A stretch of DNA of 64,000 nt. Origin: Halapricum desulfuricans (GTDB lineage: Archaea; Halobacteriota; Halobacteria; Halobacteriales; Haloarculaceae). Below are positions 27,183 to 36,775 of the stretch, one piece after another. The notes under the pieces are model-generated. The model searched no databases. It saw nothing but the letters and a program-made list of their open reading frames with translations, and was not told the origin of the DNA. The position numbers and the translations under genes are program-made. Every line of letters starts with the position of its first letter. The first letter of the stretch is position 1. Location: positions 1,550,001 to 1,614,000 of the forward strand of contig NZ_CP064791.1 in the NCBI RefSeq assembly GCF_017094465.1. Reading direction: 5' to 3'.

Positions 27183-28448
27183 CTATTGTTCGGGGTGGAT
27201 CGGTCCGTCGAATCCGCCACGAACCAGCGGTTTCGCGATGTGGCGTCTCGCAACCGGCGGCACCTCGTACCATCCGACTTCGAGGTCACGGTCGATCTCC
27301 CGCGCGACCTTCCCGTCCGCGCTCGTCCTGCAGTCTCGACACCGGTAGCCTTGCCCTCGTCCGGCACTCTCCATCGAACGCCCACACTCGGGGCAGTCCG
27401 GTGTCGCCAGTGCAGTCTCACGCAAGTCCCGCACCGCGAACTTCTCCAGTTTCAGGGTTCCATCGCTCACTTCGCCACAGACGGTTACGTCGTCGCCGAC
27501 TCTGAGCGCCCGAACTCGGTCACGAAATCGCTTGGTCGGCTCGAACGCTGCACACTCGATCGTGTGCTTGCCGTCGCCAACCGTCAGGAACACGTGGCCA
27601 CCTGTGTGGGTCTCCGGCGGCTCGGTGATCGTCCCGTCGACGCAGTACGCGCGTCCGTCAGTCGTCTCCCCGATCGTCGCCGGTTCGAGGTGAGCGTCTG
27701 TCCCCTGGTTGGTCACGAACAGCTGTCGGCTAGCCACCGGCTCGCTCTCGATACGGTCAGCGACGCTTTCGACCACATCCGGATCGTCACCACGGATACC
27801 ATAGAGGATCGGGCACGGCGTGTGCGGGATACAGACTGCCTGGCCCTCGCCGCGATCGACGGTGTCCCAGGCGTCGGGATAGGCCGCCTCGGCGGCCGCG
27901 AAGACCGGTTCGCGATCGACATCCCGATCGGTTCCCCAGCGCTCGCGCTCGCGATAGCTGATCGACTCGTAGGTCCACTCCTCGAAGGCTTCCCAGGCAC
28001 CGACCGCGGCCAGTGCCCCGATCAACCCGCGACCGTTGCCCCGCGACAGCGTCGCGAAGCCGTGGCGGTCGGTCAGCTCGCGGGCGTCGTCGATATCGTG
28101 GTGGGTCCTGATCGCCCTGCGAGCGAACTCGGCCACGTCGTCAGGTATCCACTCTGGTTTGCCGTCAGCGACGACGACGCCGGGGTTGGTGCGGGGGTCC
28201 TCGGTCTCGGCCAGCTCGATCACCTCGCCGATGAGAGTGCGGGCGGTATCGACATCGGCGTCGGTGTGGACTGCCAGCGCGGCGTTGCCCCGCGTCTTGT
28301 GCTCGACGGCGGGGTTGAGCCGAACCAGAAGCGTTCGCTCGACGTTCCAACCCGCCTCTCGCAGTCGCCTCGCGAGTCTGGCGGCGACGTAGGTCGTACA
28401 CATCCCGCGATCGCGGGAATCCGTATCGTCCAGGCCGACGACGGTCAC
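27183..28448 (-). CDS. tiaS: tRNA(Ile2) 2-agmatinylcytidine synthetase
   Basis: 421 residues. TiaS attaches agmatine to C34 of tRNA-Ile(CAU) so that it reads AUA, an archaeal process. The N-terminus MTVVGLDDTDSRDRGMCTTY holds the kinase-like DDTDS motif. A central domain has HGFATLSRGNGRGLIGALAAVG, an OB-fold lies about 270-345, and a Zn ribbon CPECGRSM...YRCRDC is near 365-390. Its stop lies just after repeat module copy C. Confidence 0.95.
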   Translation of the reverse strand: MTVVGLDDTDSRDRGMCTTYVAARLARRLREAGWNVERTLLVRLNPAVEHKTRGNAALAVHTDADVDTARTLIGEVIELAETEDPRTNPGVVVADGKPEWIPDDVAEFARRAIRTHHDIDDARELTDRHGFATLSRGNGRGLIGALAAVGAWEAFEEWTYESISYRERERWGTDRDVDREPVFAAAEAAYPDAWDTVDRGEGQAVCIPHTPCPILYGIRGDDPDVVESVADRIESEPVASRQLFVTNQGTDAHLEPATIGETTDGRAYCVDGTITEPPETHTGGHVFLTVGDGKHTIECAAFEPTKRFRDRVRALRVGDDVTVCGEVSDGTLKLEKFAVRDLRETALATPDCPECGRSMESAGRGQGYRCRDCRTSADGKVAREIDRDLEVGWYEVPPVARRHIAKPLVRGGFDGPIHPEQ

Positions 28449-28597
28449 AGCAGGTCGTACTCGATTGTGCCACTAATAGTGCTCGTTGTCCCTCTGTTCC
28501 ACGATTCGTGGGGTCGCATCGATGCCTCGCTACTACGACGGCTGTCGCATCGGCCCCAGATATTTACAGGTGAATTCCTAATAACGCCTAAAAGATC

Positions 28598-29050
28598 ATG
28601 GTGGATGCGAATGCTCCAGCTGAGAGTGTCGCCGACAACCCTGTCGCTCGCCTCACCGAGCAGTTCGTCACCTACGTCGAGCTGGTCGCCGCGGCCGTGT
28701 TCGCGCTCCTGTTTGCCATCGGCGTCGGTGATCTCGTCCTTCAGATCGGGGACGCTGTCCTGACGGGATCGATCACCGACCCGCTCGTCGTGATCGGGTT
28801 CATCGACACGGGACTGCTATTGCTCATCATCGTCGAGGTCTACCAGACGGTGATCGCCTACACGACGAAAAGCGGCACTGCCGAAATCGTCCGTCTGGTC
28901 ATCTACACCGGCGTGATCGCGATGGTTCGGAAGGCTATCGTCTTCCGGGTCAGTGAGTACCCGACGACCGGCGATGCGCTGGCCGCTTCCGTCGCGTATA
29001 CGGTTCTTCTCCTCGGACTGGGCGTGCTGCTCGTCATCCAACGAGACTGA
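28598..29050 (+). CDS. PsiE-like membrane protein
   Basis: 150 residues with four predicted membrane helices (about 28-48, 63-83, 97-115, 126-147) and a conserved EVYQTVIAYT loop, as in phosphate-starvation-inducible PsiE-domain proteins. The role in archaea is unknown. An AT-rich stretch (CCTAATAAC, near 28579) could be its TATA region. Confidence 0.75.
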   Translation: MVDANAPAESVADNPVARLTEQFVTYVELVAAAVFALLFAIGVGDLVLQIGDAVLTGSITDPLVVIGFIDTGLLLLIIVEVYQTVIAYTTKSGTAEIVRLVIYTGVIAMVRKAIVFRVSEYPTTGDALAASVAYTVLLLGLGVLLVIQRD

Positions 29051-29241
29051 GGTCCGTCCGCATTCCAGCGGGATACCCGTCTTGCTACGAAACGCTACAG
29101 AACTGTCTCCGTGTCTCTTTGCTGGCGGGAAGCACCGCCGGCGGTTCGATCTACGAGCACTTCTATATCAATCACGGGGGAACCTTCGTGGAAAACCGCA
29201 ATACGACGCTTCTCCGCCTGCCGCAAACCATATATGCGATG

Positions 29242-29259
29242 AACTACTTACGTCTAGTT
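29242..29259. promoter_or_regulatory. possible operator AACTA-N8-TAGTT upstream of an HTH gene
   Basis: Arms AACTA (29242-29246) and TAGTT (29255-29259) lie between a TATA-like CATATAT (29229-29235) and the ATG at 29270. The position suits autoregulation, but short arms could arise by chance. Confidence 0.35.
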
Positions 29260-29269
29260 CGAGATACCG

Positions 29270-30232
29270 ATGTCCCGATCCGCACTGGTCGAGAACGTGA
29301 TCGCGATGTTAGAGGACGCGGGGTTCCTCGTCAGCGACCGGTGTGCGATCCGCCCGAAGAGTTTCGACGTGGCCGCCCGGCGCGGGCGAGACACTGTCCT
29401 GGTGAAGATCCTCGGCAACATCGACGCGTTCGACGGCCGGACCGGCGCGGAGATGCGCCGGCTCGGGGAGTACCTCCGGGCGACGCCGATCGTCATCGGG
29501 CTGCGCACCCGTGACGAGGATCTCAAGCCGGGCGTGGTCTACTTCCGCCACGGGGTCCCCGTCCTCTCGCCGGACACCGCGATGGACCTGTTCGTCGAGG
29601 AAGTCCCGCCGCTGATCTACGCCGCTCCCGGCGGGCTGTACGTCAACATCGACAGCAAGATCCTCGAGGACGTCCGCCAGGAGCGCGAGTGGAGCCTCGG
29701 CAAGCTCGCCAAGGAGCTCGGCGTCTCCCGGCGCACCGTCTCGAAGTACGAAGACGGCATGGACGCAAGCGTGGATGTCGCCGCCAAACTTGAGGAGCTG
29801 TTCGACGCGCCGTTGACCTCGCCGGTCGAGGTGCTCGACGGAGCGGACGAGATCCGCGACGACGAACCCACGCCGGACGATCCCGAAGTGAATCCCGAAG
29901 ACGAACCGATCGTTACCGTGCTCACGCGCGTCGGCTTCGACGTGCATCCGACCGAGCGTGCGCCGTTCAAAACGGTCAGTGAGAACGAGCAACGCCGCCA
30001 GCAGATGCTGACCGGCCACTCGGAGTTCACCGAAACCGCCGAGAAACGCGCTCGAATTATGTCTTCGGTCGGGGAAGTGACCGGGACCACGTCCGTCTAC
30101 GTCGTCGAGCGGGCGACCCGAGAAGCCGTCGAGGGGACGGCACTCATCGAGGAATCGGAGATGGAAGCGATCGACGACGCCGACGAGCTCCGGGACCTCA
30201 TCCGCGAGCGCGCCGACGGATCGGCCGACTAG
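29270..30232 (+). CDS. HTH-type transcriptional regulator, archaeal MJ1545-like family
   Basis: 320 residues. The N-terminal alpha/beta domain (about 1-130) includes [24 protein letters not shown], resembling a nuclease-like or sensor fold. An XRE-type helix-turn-helix follows at about 141-163 ([23 protein letters not shown]), then an acidic linker and a C-terminal domain. Family members are conserved in archaea with unknown targets. The upstream palindrome would fit autoregulation. Confidence 0.85.
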   Translation: MSRSALVENVIAMLEDAGFLVSDRCAIRPKSFDVAARRGRDTVLVKILGNIDAFDGRTGAEMRRLGEYLRATPIVIGLRTRDEDLKPGVVYFRHGVPVLSPDTAMDLFVEEVPPLIYAAPGGLYVNIDSKILEDVRQEREWSLGKLAKELGVSRRTVSKYEDGMDASVDVAAKLEELFDAPLTSPVEVLDGADEIRDDEPTPDDPEVNPEDEPIVTVLTRVGFDVHPTERAPFKTVSENEQRRQQMLTGHSEFTETAEKRARIMSSVGEVTGTTSVYVVERATREAVEGTALIEESEMEAIDDADELRDLIRERADGSAD

Positions 30233-30301
30233 TGGCTAGGGCCGGCTCAGTCCGATTCTTCCCGACAGCATTAATACCGCTTGCGCCACTTTCACAGCCA
30301 C

Positions 30302-30880
30302 ATGGAGTATACGCTCGCGATCGAGAACACACCGGAGACAGTATCAGGCGGGACCGGCATCCTGCTCGTCCATCCCAGTACCGGCGAAACCGATCGGATC
30401 GATACGGAATTTCTCGGTACCGACACCGACCGCATGCTGATAATCTCGACGCGAACGAGCGCCCGGGAGGTCGAGCAGAAACTCGAACACTACGCTGTCG
30501 ACGAATCGAAGGCAACGATTCTCGATACGCTGTCGGTCGAACGGGGCTACACCCGTCGCAAGACCGACCACGTCCAGTACGTCACCGCGCCGGACAACCT
30601 CGACGAGATCGTCGACCAGACCCGTCAGTTCCTCGAAGAAACCGACGGCAAGCGCCGTATCTCGGTCGACTCCGTCACCGAGATGGCCTACTACGCCGAC
30701 GAGGACAGCGCCCGCGACGCCGTCGAATCCCTGCTCGACCTGCTCGCGGAACACGACGCCGTCGGACTGTTCCACCTGGCTAAAAGCGTCCACGATGAGG
30801 ACGTACTCGCTAGCTATCGCGACCTGTTCGACGGGACGATCGATCTCGCGGAAGACGGCACTGTGACCACGTCGTTCTGA
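30302..30880 (+). CDS. uncharacterised RecA/KaiC-like haloarchaeal protein without Walker A
   Basis: 192 residues. The first 110 alternate strands and helices (GTGILLVHPS, RMLIISTRTSAREVEQKL, VQYVTAPDNLDEI), like the degenerate RecA-fold proteins common in haloarchaea, with no GxxxxGK loop. The C-terminal half (about 120-180) looks like a winged helix (DSVTEMAYYADEDSARDAVESLLDLL). Function unknown. I start at MEYTLAIEN, since the 7 codons before it overlap a promoter-like stretch (TTAATACC). Confidence 0.75.
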   Translation: MEYTLAIENTPETVSGGTGILLVHPSTGETDRIDTEFLGTDTDRMLIISTRTSAREVEQKLEHYAVDESKATILDTLSVERGYTRRKTDHVQYVTAPDNLDEIVDQTRQFLEETDGKRRISVDSVTEMAYYADEDSARDAVESLLDLLAEHDAVGLFHLAKSVHDEDVLASYRDLFDGTIDLAEDGTVTTSF

Positions 30881-30978
30881 GGGCAACTGGCCGCCGGCCC
30901 ACTGCACGAACCGGCAATCCGTGCCCCGTTGTAGCACATCACCAATGATTAAGGTGGATGAGACCAAGACAAGGGTGT

Positions 30979-31137
30979 ATGCCGGAATGCCAGAACTGTG
31001 GCTCATTTGTAACGGCGGCCTACGCGCGTGTGTTCACGCCGAACGGGATCGAGAATCCGAGAGTGTGCCCGCAATGTGAGGACAAGATCCGCGACGGTGC
31101 GGACGTCCGCGAAGCCCGCTCGACGCGTCGCGGATAA
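30979..31137 (+). CDS. small zinc-finger protein (two CxxC motifs)
   Basis: 52 residues, MPECQNCGSFVTAAYARVFT then NGIENPRVCPQC: Cys4-x2-Cys7 and Cys30-x2-Cys33 form a four-cysteine zinc site. This matches the abundant haloarchaeal micro-proteins with CPxCG-like motifs, some of which affect biofilm and swarming. Codon use is typical and an AAGG site precedes the ATG. It is monocistronic and convergent with the phosphohexomutase gene. Confidence 0.88.
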   Translation: MPECQNCGSFVTAAYARVFTPNGIENPRVCPQCEDKIRDGADVREARSTRRG

Positions 31138-31169
31138 CCCGTCTCGAATCGCCACCGAACGCCTCTTTC

Positions 31170-32492
31170 CTACGTTTTCGTCGTCGCGTCCCTGGCGTCC
31201 TCGACTATCGATTTTGCCTCGGTGAGATACGTCCGTGCTTGCTCGCTGTCACGCGCTTCCGCGGTCACACGAACGAGCGGCTGCGTACCGCTCGCCCGGA
31301 TCAAAAACCAGCCGTCCGCCAGTGCGACCCGGACACCGTCCAGCGTCATCACGTCGTCGTACGCCTCGGTGACCGATTCGGTAACTCGTTCCATCACGGC
31401 AGTCTTCTCAGACACGTCGAGGCTCTCGCGTTCGATCGGATAGGTCTCGATGTCGGCGACGCGCGCGTCGAGCGATCGCTCGCCCGCCAGCGCGGCCAGT
31501 TTCGCGGCCGCCAGCGGACCGTCGGGGCACAGCGTCGCCTCTGGCCAGATCCACGCGCCCGAGGGCTCGCCGCCGAAAGCCACATCCGGTTCGGTGACCC
31601 GCTCGGCGACGTAGACATCCCCGACTCTCGTCCGCGTAACCGCGACGTCGATCGCCGCGAGGTGGTCGTCGACGGCCATGCTCGTGTCGACGGGGACAGC
31701 GACGCGCTGGCCCGGTTCGGCCGCTTCCCGGGCGAGTATCGCCAGGAGCACGTCCCCCGAAACGAACTCGCCGTCGCCGGTCACGGCCCGCATTCGGTCG
31801 GCGTCGCCGTCGTGGGCGATCCCCAGGTCGGCGTCGCTCGCGCCAACGAGTTCCGCCAGCGACTCGCAGTGCTCTGCCGTGGGCTCGCTCGGACGGCCGG
31901 GGAACGACCCGTCCGGCTGGGCGTTCAGCGTCTCGACCGAGCAGCCAAGCGCCTGCAGGGTATCGACGCTGACGCCGCCGGCCCCGTTTCCGAGATCGAC
32001 GACAATCGACGGTGGGTCTTCGATGTCGACGGCGTCGGCGATCGCTTCGACGTGGCGCTGTCGGGCAGTAGCCGTCTCGCGAGCGCCGAGTTCGTCCCAC
32101 GGCCGGAGATCGACTTCCTCGGAGTCGATCCGTTCGGCGATCCGGTCCTGCATGGCGTCGTCGAACGCCTGCCCCGAGGGTTGCCACAGCTTGATTCCGT
32201 TGTCCGGCGCGGGGTTGTGACTGGCCGTGATCGCGACGCCGGCGTCGGCGTCCTCCCAGGCGACTGCGCGGGCGATTGTCGGGGTCGCAGCCACTCCCAG
32301 CTCGAGCACGTCCGTGCCGGATTCCCGGAGCCCCGCGGTAAGGGCGTCCGTGAGGAACTGTCCGCTCTCGCGGGGGTCACGGCCGACGACGACGCGGTCG
32401 GTCTCGACGCCAAGGGCGCGGCCGACCGACAGTGCCAGCCCGGCTGTCACGTCTTTGCCGACTGGACCGCGAATCCCACTGGTTCCGAACAT
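31170..32492 (-). CDS. phosphohexomutase (phosphoglucomutase/phosphomannomutase/GlmM family)
   Basis: 440 residues. Phosphoserine loop TASHNP (89-94, Ser91), Mg loop DGDADR, sugar loop GGEPSGAW and phosphate-binding RASGTQPLVR are all present. It starts MFGTSGIRGPVG at 32492; the 57 codons upstream are Arg-rich and overlap the neighbouring permease gene. It interconverts hexose 1- and 6-phosphates for glycan precursors; glucose, mannose or glucosamine specificity cannot be read from the sequence. Confidence 0.92.
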   Translation of the reverse strand: MFGTSGIRGPVGKDVTAGLALSVGRALGVETDRVVVGRDPRESGQFLTDALTAGLRESGTDVLELGVAATPTIARAVAWEDADAGVAITASHNPAPDNGIKLWQPSGQAFDDAMQDRIAERIDSEEVDLRPWDELGARETATARQRHVEAIADAVDIEDPPSIVVDLGNGAGGVSVDTLQALGCSVETLNAQPDGSFPGRPSEPTAEHCESLAELVGASDADLGIAHDGDADRMRAVTGDGEFVSGDVLLAILAREAAEPGQRVAVPVDTSMAVDDHLAAIDVAVTRTRVGDVYVAERVTEPDVAFGGEPSGAWIWPEATLCPDGPLAAAKLAALAGERSLDARVADIETYPIERESLDVSEKTAVMERVTESVTEAYDDVMTLDGVRVALADGWFLIRASGTQPLVRVTAEARDSEQARTYLTEAKSIVEDARDATTKT

Positions 32493-32533
32493 ACTCGTCT
32501 CGGCGCGCGGCAGCGAGAAAAATGGGACGGTCC

Positions 32534-33886
32534 TCACTCGTACCGCAATGCGTCGATCGGATCGGTCCGAGAGGCATTCCAGGCCGGGTACAGGCCGGCA
32601 AGCACGCCAACGGCGATCCCGACGACGATCGCGAGCGCCGTCCAGCCAACCGGGAACACCCACGGGATCCCGATATATCCCGCGACGACGTATCCGGCGA
32701 GCAGCCCCAGCGCAGTGCCGAGGATCGCCCCGAGGACACCAAGGATGACCGCCTCGACGATGAACAGTTCCAGGATGTCCCGACGCTGGGCGCCGACGGC
32801 TTTCATGATCCCGATCTCACGGGTCCGCTCGGTGACCGAGACCAGCATGATGTTGGCGATACCGATCGACCCGACCAGAAGCGAGATGCCCGCGATCCCG
32901 ACGATGAAGTCCTGCAGGAGATCTAACACGTCTTCGAGTTGGCTGATCAACTCGGCGCTGGTCTTGAGCTGAAAGGCCAGCCCTTCGGATCGATCGCTAG
33001 CGTCGGATTCGGCGCTGTCGAGGTACGCTTCGGTCTCGGTTTTCACCCGCTCGATGTCCGCATCGCTTTTCGAGGGGGCTTCGACGACCAGCGCGATGTG
33101 ACGCGAACTCTCGCCGGGAGTTGACTGGCCTAGCAGACCACTGAGCTCCCCGGAGAGATTCGACTGGTTCGATATCTCTCTATCACCCAGTAACTCTGAG
33201 AGCTCTTCGTCAGATAGGTTGAGTTCGGTCTGTGTATCCGCGTTCTCAGTCAGGTCCGCTGGGACGTACAGCCGCGGAGAGGGAGCGAACCCCTCGAACG
33301 CACTCATACTTTCGGAGTCTTCCAGGATCCCCGTCACGGTGACGTCGATCTGTACCCCCTGGAAGATACCCAGCGTCAGCGTATCGCCGACGGAGACGTT
33401 CCCGTCGAACAGGCCGGCCATCGCCGGGTTGATCACCGCCTGGGCCTCCCCGCGCTCGAATCTCTCACCCTCGGCGAAATCCTCGGCATCGAAATAGCCG
33501 GGGCCGGTCCCGACGAACCCGCCGTCTCTGGGGACGGTGTCCCCGGCGTACGTGACCGACTGTCCGGGGATGCGGGTGTACACGTAGGCATCGTCCACCC
33601 CCGAGAGATTCGCGACCTCGCTCGCGTCGCGCTGGGTGAACACCGGCTGTGCGCCCGCCAGCGGCCCCTGCCCGCTGTCTTCGGGCGGGGCCGCCCAGAC
33701 GTAGACGTTCTGCTGGTCGTCGGGGCTGATGTCGCCGACGATCTCGTCCTGGAGTCCGGTTCCGAGTGTGACGAACGTGATGACGGCGGCGATCCCGATG
33801 ATCACTCCAAGTGTCGTCAGCGTCGACCGGAGTTTGTGCCCTCTGATCGACCGCCAGGAGATCCGCAGACTCTCCAGGGGATTCAT
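32534..33886 (-). CDS. MacB/FtsX-type ABC transporter permease
   Basis: 450 residues. It has an N-terminal membrane helix (about 21-42, [20 protein letters not shown]), a large extracytoplasmic domain (about 45-310) and three C-terminal helices (about 325-350, 375-400, 415-440), typical of type VII ABC systems. The motif [17 protein letters not shown] is the coupling region. Its start overlaps the ATPase gene stop (ATGA). Such pairs export or act in mechanotransmission; the substrate is unknown. Confidence 0.92.
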   Translation of the reverse strand: MNPLESLRISWRSIRGHKLRSTLTTLGVIIGIAAVITFVTLGTGLQDEIVGDISPDDQQNVYVWAAPPEDSGQGPLAGAQPVFTQRDASEVANLSGVDDAYVYTRIPGQSVTYAGDTVPRDGGFVGTGPGYFDAEDFAEGERFERGEAQAVINPAMAGLFDGNVSVGDTLTLGIFQGVQIDVTVTGILEDSESMSAFEGFAPSPRLYVPADLTENADTQTELNLSDEELSELLGDREISNQSNLSGELSGLLGQSTPGESSRHIALVVEAPSKSDADIERVKTETEAYLDSAESDASDRSEGLAFQLKTSAELISQLEDVLDLLQDFIVGIAGISLLVGSIGIANIMLVSVTERTREIGIMKAVGAQRRDILELFIVEAVILGVLGAILGTALGLLAGYVVAGYIGIPWVFPVGWTALAIVVGIAVGVLAGLYPAWNASRTDPIDALRYE

Positions 33887-34593
33887 CGGCCGACCTCCGA
33901 TAGCTCCTCCACGCGCTCGATCTCGCCGTCCAGCAAGTGGACGATCCGTTCGGCGTGTTCGGCGATCGGCCGCTCGTGGGTCACCATCAGGATCGTATTC
34001 CCCTGCTCGTAGAGTTCCTCAAACAGCCCCATGATCCGTTCGCCGGTCTCGGTGTCGAGGTTGCCAGTCGGTTCGTCGGCCAACAGCAGCGCCGGATCGT
34101 TCACGAGCGCCCGGGCGATGGCGACCCGCTGGCGCTGTCCACCGGAGAGTTCGTTCGGTCGGTGATCGAGACGGTCGCCCAGTCCGACCGAATCGAGGAC
34201 CTCGGCTGCCCGCTGTCGGCGCTCGCTCCGACCGACCCCGCGGAAGACCATCGGGAGGGCGACGTTCTCCCGGGCGGTCAGCCGCGGCATGAGGTTGAAC
34301 GTCTGGAAAACGAACCCGATATCCTCACCGCGGATTCGCGTCCGCTCGCGGTCGCTCACGGCCGTCACGTCCTGGTCGTCGATCGTGATCGTCCCCGCTG
34401 TCGGCGTATCCAGACAGCCGACCAGATTCATCAGCGTCGATTTACCCGACCCGCTCGGACCCATGACCGCAGTGTACGAGCCCGTCGGGATCTCGAGGGA
34501 GACCCCATCGAGCGCGTGGACAGGCTCGCCGAGCTGGTAGGTCTTTCTGACCCCCGACAGCGATACAGCTGCCGACCCGCGTTCCGTTGCCAT
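33883..34593 (-). CDS. ABC transporter ATP-binding protein (MacB/LolD type)
   Basis: 236 residues. Walker [10 protein letters not shown] (45-53), signature [15 protein letters not shown], Walker [13 protein letters not shown] and switch His in VTHERP. The sequence [25 protein letters not shown] is classic for the LolD/MacB branch. It is the first gene of a two-gene operon with the permease; a 234-bp AT-rich region lies upstream. Confidence 0.95.
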   Translation of the reverse strand: MATERGSAAVSLSGVRKTYQLGEPVHALDGVSLEIPTGSYTAVMGPSGSGKSTLMNLVGCLDTPTAGTITIDDQDVTAVSDRERTRIRGEDIGFVFQTFNLMPRLTARENVALPMVFRGVGRSERRQRAAEVLDSVGLGDRLDHRPNELSGGQRQRVAIARALVNDPALLLADEPTGNLDTETGERIMGLFEELYEQGNTILMVTHERPIAEHAERIVHLLDGEIERVEELSEVGR

Positions 34594-34827
34594 ACTTTCA
34601 TTCAGGGATGGACCGTCAAAAGCACGTCGCGGTCTGGGATAGTCGAACCGCTTGAGTTGATCGTGGCTCCAGAAGCAACCGCATTTATTTATATAAATTT
34701 ACTTATAATAAAAGGAAGTCAACGATATCCAGTTCTGGCGCGCGCTCAACGACCTCGAAGATCGATACAATGCCTGATGCCACACGACATCACACCACTG
34801 CCGAGCATACTTGAAGGCACTTCGTCG
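34594..34827. other. AT-rich intergenic stretch
   Basis: No gene seen. A marked AT-rich core (about 34679-34712, ATTTATTTATATAAATTTAC) contrasts with the surrounding GC-rich DNA. It marks one edge of the islet with the AAA/DUF234 ATPase and may hold the promoter of the ABC operon. Confidence 0.6.
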
Positions 34828-36228
34828 TCACCCATCGATACCGCCCGGCACGATGTCGCTGGGTGTGAACAGTAACACGTCGTCACGTTCCGCAGCCACC
34901 TGTTGCAGGCCATCGGAAAACCCGGAGCGACAGAAACAACAGTACTGCTCCGTCTGATTGCTTTCGTTGGATGGCGTCCACTGGACCTCCGATGCTGTCC
35001 GTTCGAGGTCGGCCAGGTCGCCTTCGGTCATCTCTCGGCTGGTGTACTTGCACTCTCCTGCGACGAGTGTCCCGTCGCTCGCGAGCCCCACGACATCGAG
35101 TTCGTGCTGCTTGTGCCACCAGTAGCCGATGCCATGGTACGTCTTTGGAACCAGCGATGGGAGCACATTCTGACAGACGCGCTCGAACATCGTCCCCATA
35201 TAGTCGGTGAAGGTCGGTTCGACCATTTGCTCGTAGGCGTCGTCGCCGAGCTGGACGAGTTCTCCCTGCTGGCCGTAGACGTACCGGAACCAGAACCGGA
35301 ACAGCGGTTCCTTCAGCCGGTAGCGGCTCTTCCGCGTCGAGTTGGGATCGGCGGTCACGGGTATGTCCCGTTCGACGAGCCTGAGACGCCGGAGCTTCGA
35401 GAGGTACGAACCCAGCGCGTTGGAGTCGATACCAGCGAACCCGGCGATCTCGTTTGCCGCGCGTTTCCCGGTCGCGATTGCCCGGAGAATCGTGTAGTAC
35501 GTCTGTGGCTCGCGGATACCGAACTCGGTCCGTAAGAGGAACTCCGGTTCGTTGTGGAGGACGCCGTGCTCCGAGAGTACCTGTGACTGGACGTTCTCGG
35601 CCAGCGAGCGGGACGGGTCGAGGGCCTGAAGATAGTATGGCGTCCCGCCGAAGACACTCCAGGCCTGGATGACCTCGTCCGGGCCGTCACCGGGGTAGAA
35701 CTGCTGTGCATCCGTGAGATCGAGTGGTGGCAGGTCGAGGGTCGCCGTCCGGCGGCCGTACAGCGGACTCCCTCCGCTGAGAACCTTGTCTTCCATAATG
35801 CTGATCGACGAGCCGACAAGCACGAGTGTCGTGTCCGTCTCCGCAAGATGCGTGTCCCAGACGCGCTGTATCTTCGACGGGAGCGCATCGTCCGATTCGA
35901 CGAGATAGGGGAACTCGTCTAGGACGACGATTGCGTCTTCGCGGCCGAGTGCCCGGAGCAGGGCTTCCCAGTCGCGCTGGATGTCCCCCAGTAATGGAAA
36001 TGTCTCGCTGGCCGTGTCGACGAAGTTAGCGAGTTGTGCGGCCGCAGTCTCCTCGGTTGCCTGCCAGTATATCGCATTCTCCCGGTCCCGAACTGCTTCG
36101 CGCACGAGTGCACTCTTGCCGAGGCGTCGTCGTCCGTAGATTACGAGCAGTTCGGCACTATCGCTCTCGAACCGCGAATTCAGCAATTCGAGTTCGTCCT
36201 CGCGGTCGACGAAACGCTGGTTGGTCAT
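34828..36228 (-). CDS. archaeal AAA ATPase with DUF234-type C-terminal domain
   Basis: 466 residues. Walker A GRRRLGKS (32-39), Walker B IVVLDEFPYL (about 98-107) and a sensor VLVGSSISIM belong to the archaeal ATPase (PF01637-like) family. A winged-helix region (about 245-290) follows. The C-terminal part contains HELDVVGLASDGTLVAGECK, a PD-(D/E)xK nuclease-like signature as in DUF234. Such genes are often laterally transferred and of unknown role, perhaps defence-like. AT-rich flanks support transfer. Confidence 0.88.
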   Translation of the reverse strand: MTNQRFVDREDELELLNSRFESDSAELLVIYGRRRLGKSALVREAVRDRENAIYWQATEETAAAQLANFVDTASETFPLLGDIQRDWEALLRALGREDAIVVLDEFPYLVESDDALPSKIQRVWDTHLAETDTTLVLVGSSISIMEDKVLSGGSPLYGRRTATLDLPPLDLTDAQQFYPGDGPDEVIQAWSVFGGTPYYLQALDPSRSLAENVQSQVLSEHGVLHNEPEFLLRTEFGIREPQTYYTILRAIATGKRAANEIAGFAGIDSNALGSYLSKLRRLRLVERDIPVTADPNSTRKSRYRLKEPLFRFWFRYVYGQQGELVQLGDDAYEQMVEPTFTDYMGTMFERVCQNVLPSLVPKTYHGIGYWWHKQHELDVVGLASDGTLVAGECKYTSREMTEGDLADLERTASEVQWTPSNESNQTEQYCCFCRSGFSDGLQQVAAERDDVLLFTPSDIVPGGIDG

Positions 36229-36254
36229 AGCCCCTGTTCCACCCCAACGAATAT

Positions 36255-36298
36255 TATCCTTCCGATTATCTTAATCCCGATTTTACTAATCGAGATTT
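36255..36298. promoter_or_regulatory. 15-bp tandem AT-rich repeats upstream of the AAA/DUF234 gene
   Basis: CCGATTATCTTAATC (about 36261-36275) is followed directly by CCGATTTTACTAATC, 12 of 15 matching, then a weaker third unit GAGATTTTATAACTC. They lie 30-75 bp before the ATG and cover the promoter, so they may be an operator. Confidence 0.5.
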
Positions 36299-36359
36299 TA
36301 TAACTCGGGCCAAGAAGTCTCAGATCTCAGAGTCGAGATCACAGTCATGGTATCGACGG

Positions 36360-36490
36360 CGGTTCACGGTTACACCGTTCGCCGACCGCGGCGCTTCGCG
36401 CCGCTCACCGCTCACCGCTCGTCTTCCGAGCCCTCGCTCGCTGCGCTCGCGAGGAGGGGGACAGCTCGATTTGTTGCGGCGAAGACGAGC
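36360..36490. repeat. hairpin-rich stretch with tRNA-Phe-like fragment
   Basis: It contains GCGGCG/CGCCGC at 36387-36403, a conserved-loop hairpin CCTCGC/GCGAGG (36432-36454) and GGGGGACAGCTCGAT (about 36456-36470). The last is identical to part of tRNA-Phe at 36797-36811. No gene. Confidence 0.6.
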
Positions 36491-36625
36491 ATACGGCGAG
36501 CGAAGCGAGCCGTTTCACTGCTGACGAGCGAAGCGAGTCAGCAGGTGTTTTTCCCCACGTTTTTGCAAGGAGTGGTTCCCGCAGCGAGCGGAGCGAGCGA
36601 GGAAACCCGACGCAGCAAAAAGTGG
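36491..36625 (-). repeat. structured intergenic module, copy A
   Basis: Read on the minus strand: CCACTTTTTGCTGCGTCGGG, a TTCC/GGGAA hairpin, CCACTCCTTGCAAAAACGTG, GGGAAAAACACC, hairpin CTGCTGAC/GTCAGCAG (36518-36544), GTGAAACGGC and hairpin ACGGC/GCCGT (36493-36513), ending GCCGTAT. The block order matches copies B and C. It follows the second tRNA-Phe 3' end after 2 bp. Confidence 0.7.
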
Positions 36626-36627
36626 TA

Positions 36628-36648
36628 TGCCGCCTCCCCGATTTGAAC
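36628..36648 (-). repeat. extra copy of the tRNA-Phe 3' end
   Basis: 21 bp identical to 36776-36796, the T-arm and acceptor 3' strand of tRNA-Phe, with no other tRNA parts. An inverted fragment TCAAATCGG (36700-36708) and a 9-bp-stem hairpin (36724-36768) lie between the copies. Confidence 0.85.
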
Positions 36649-36775
36649 CCGCCGAGACGGTCCTGCTCGCTCCGCTGCGCGGGCGTGCGACTCGTCTGCT
36701 CAAATCGGCTCGGATATGATTTCGCGGCCGACGGCTCACTCGCTACGCTCGTTCGCGTTGTCGGCCGCAGAAACA

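Noticed and set aside
36738-36758. Another conserved-loop hairpin around TCGCTACGCTC
   Set aside because: The loop fits the consensus but the directly adjacent stem is only 2 bp; it is counted only as part of the larger 9-bp-stem hairpin.
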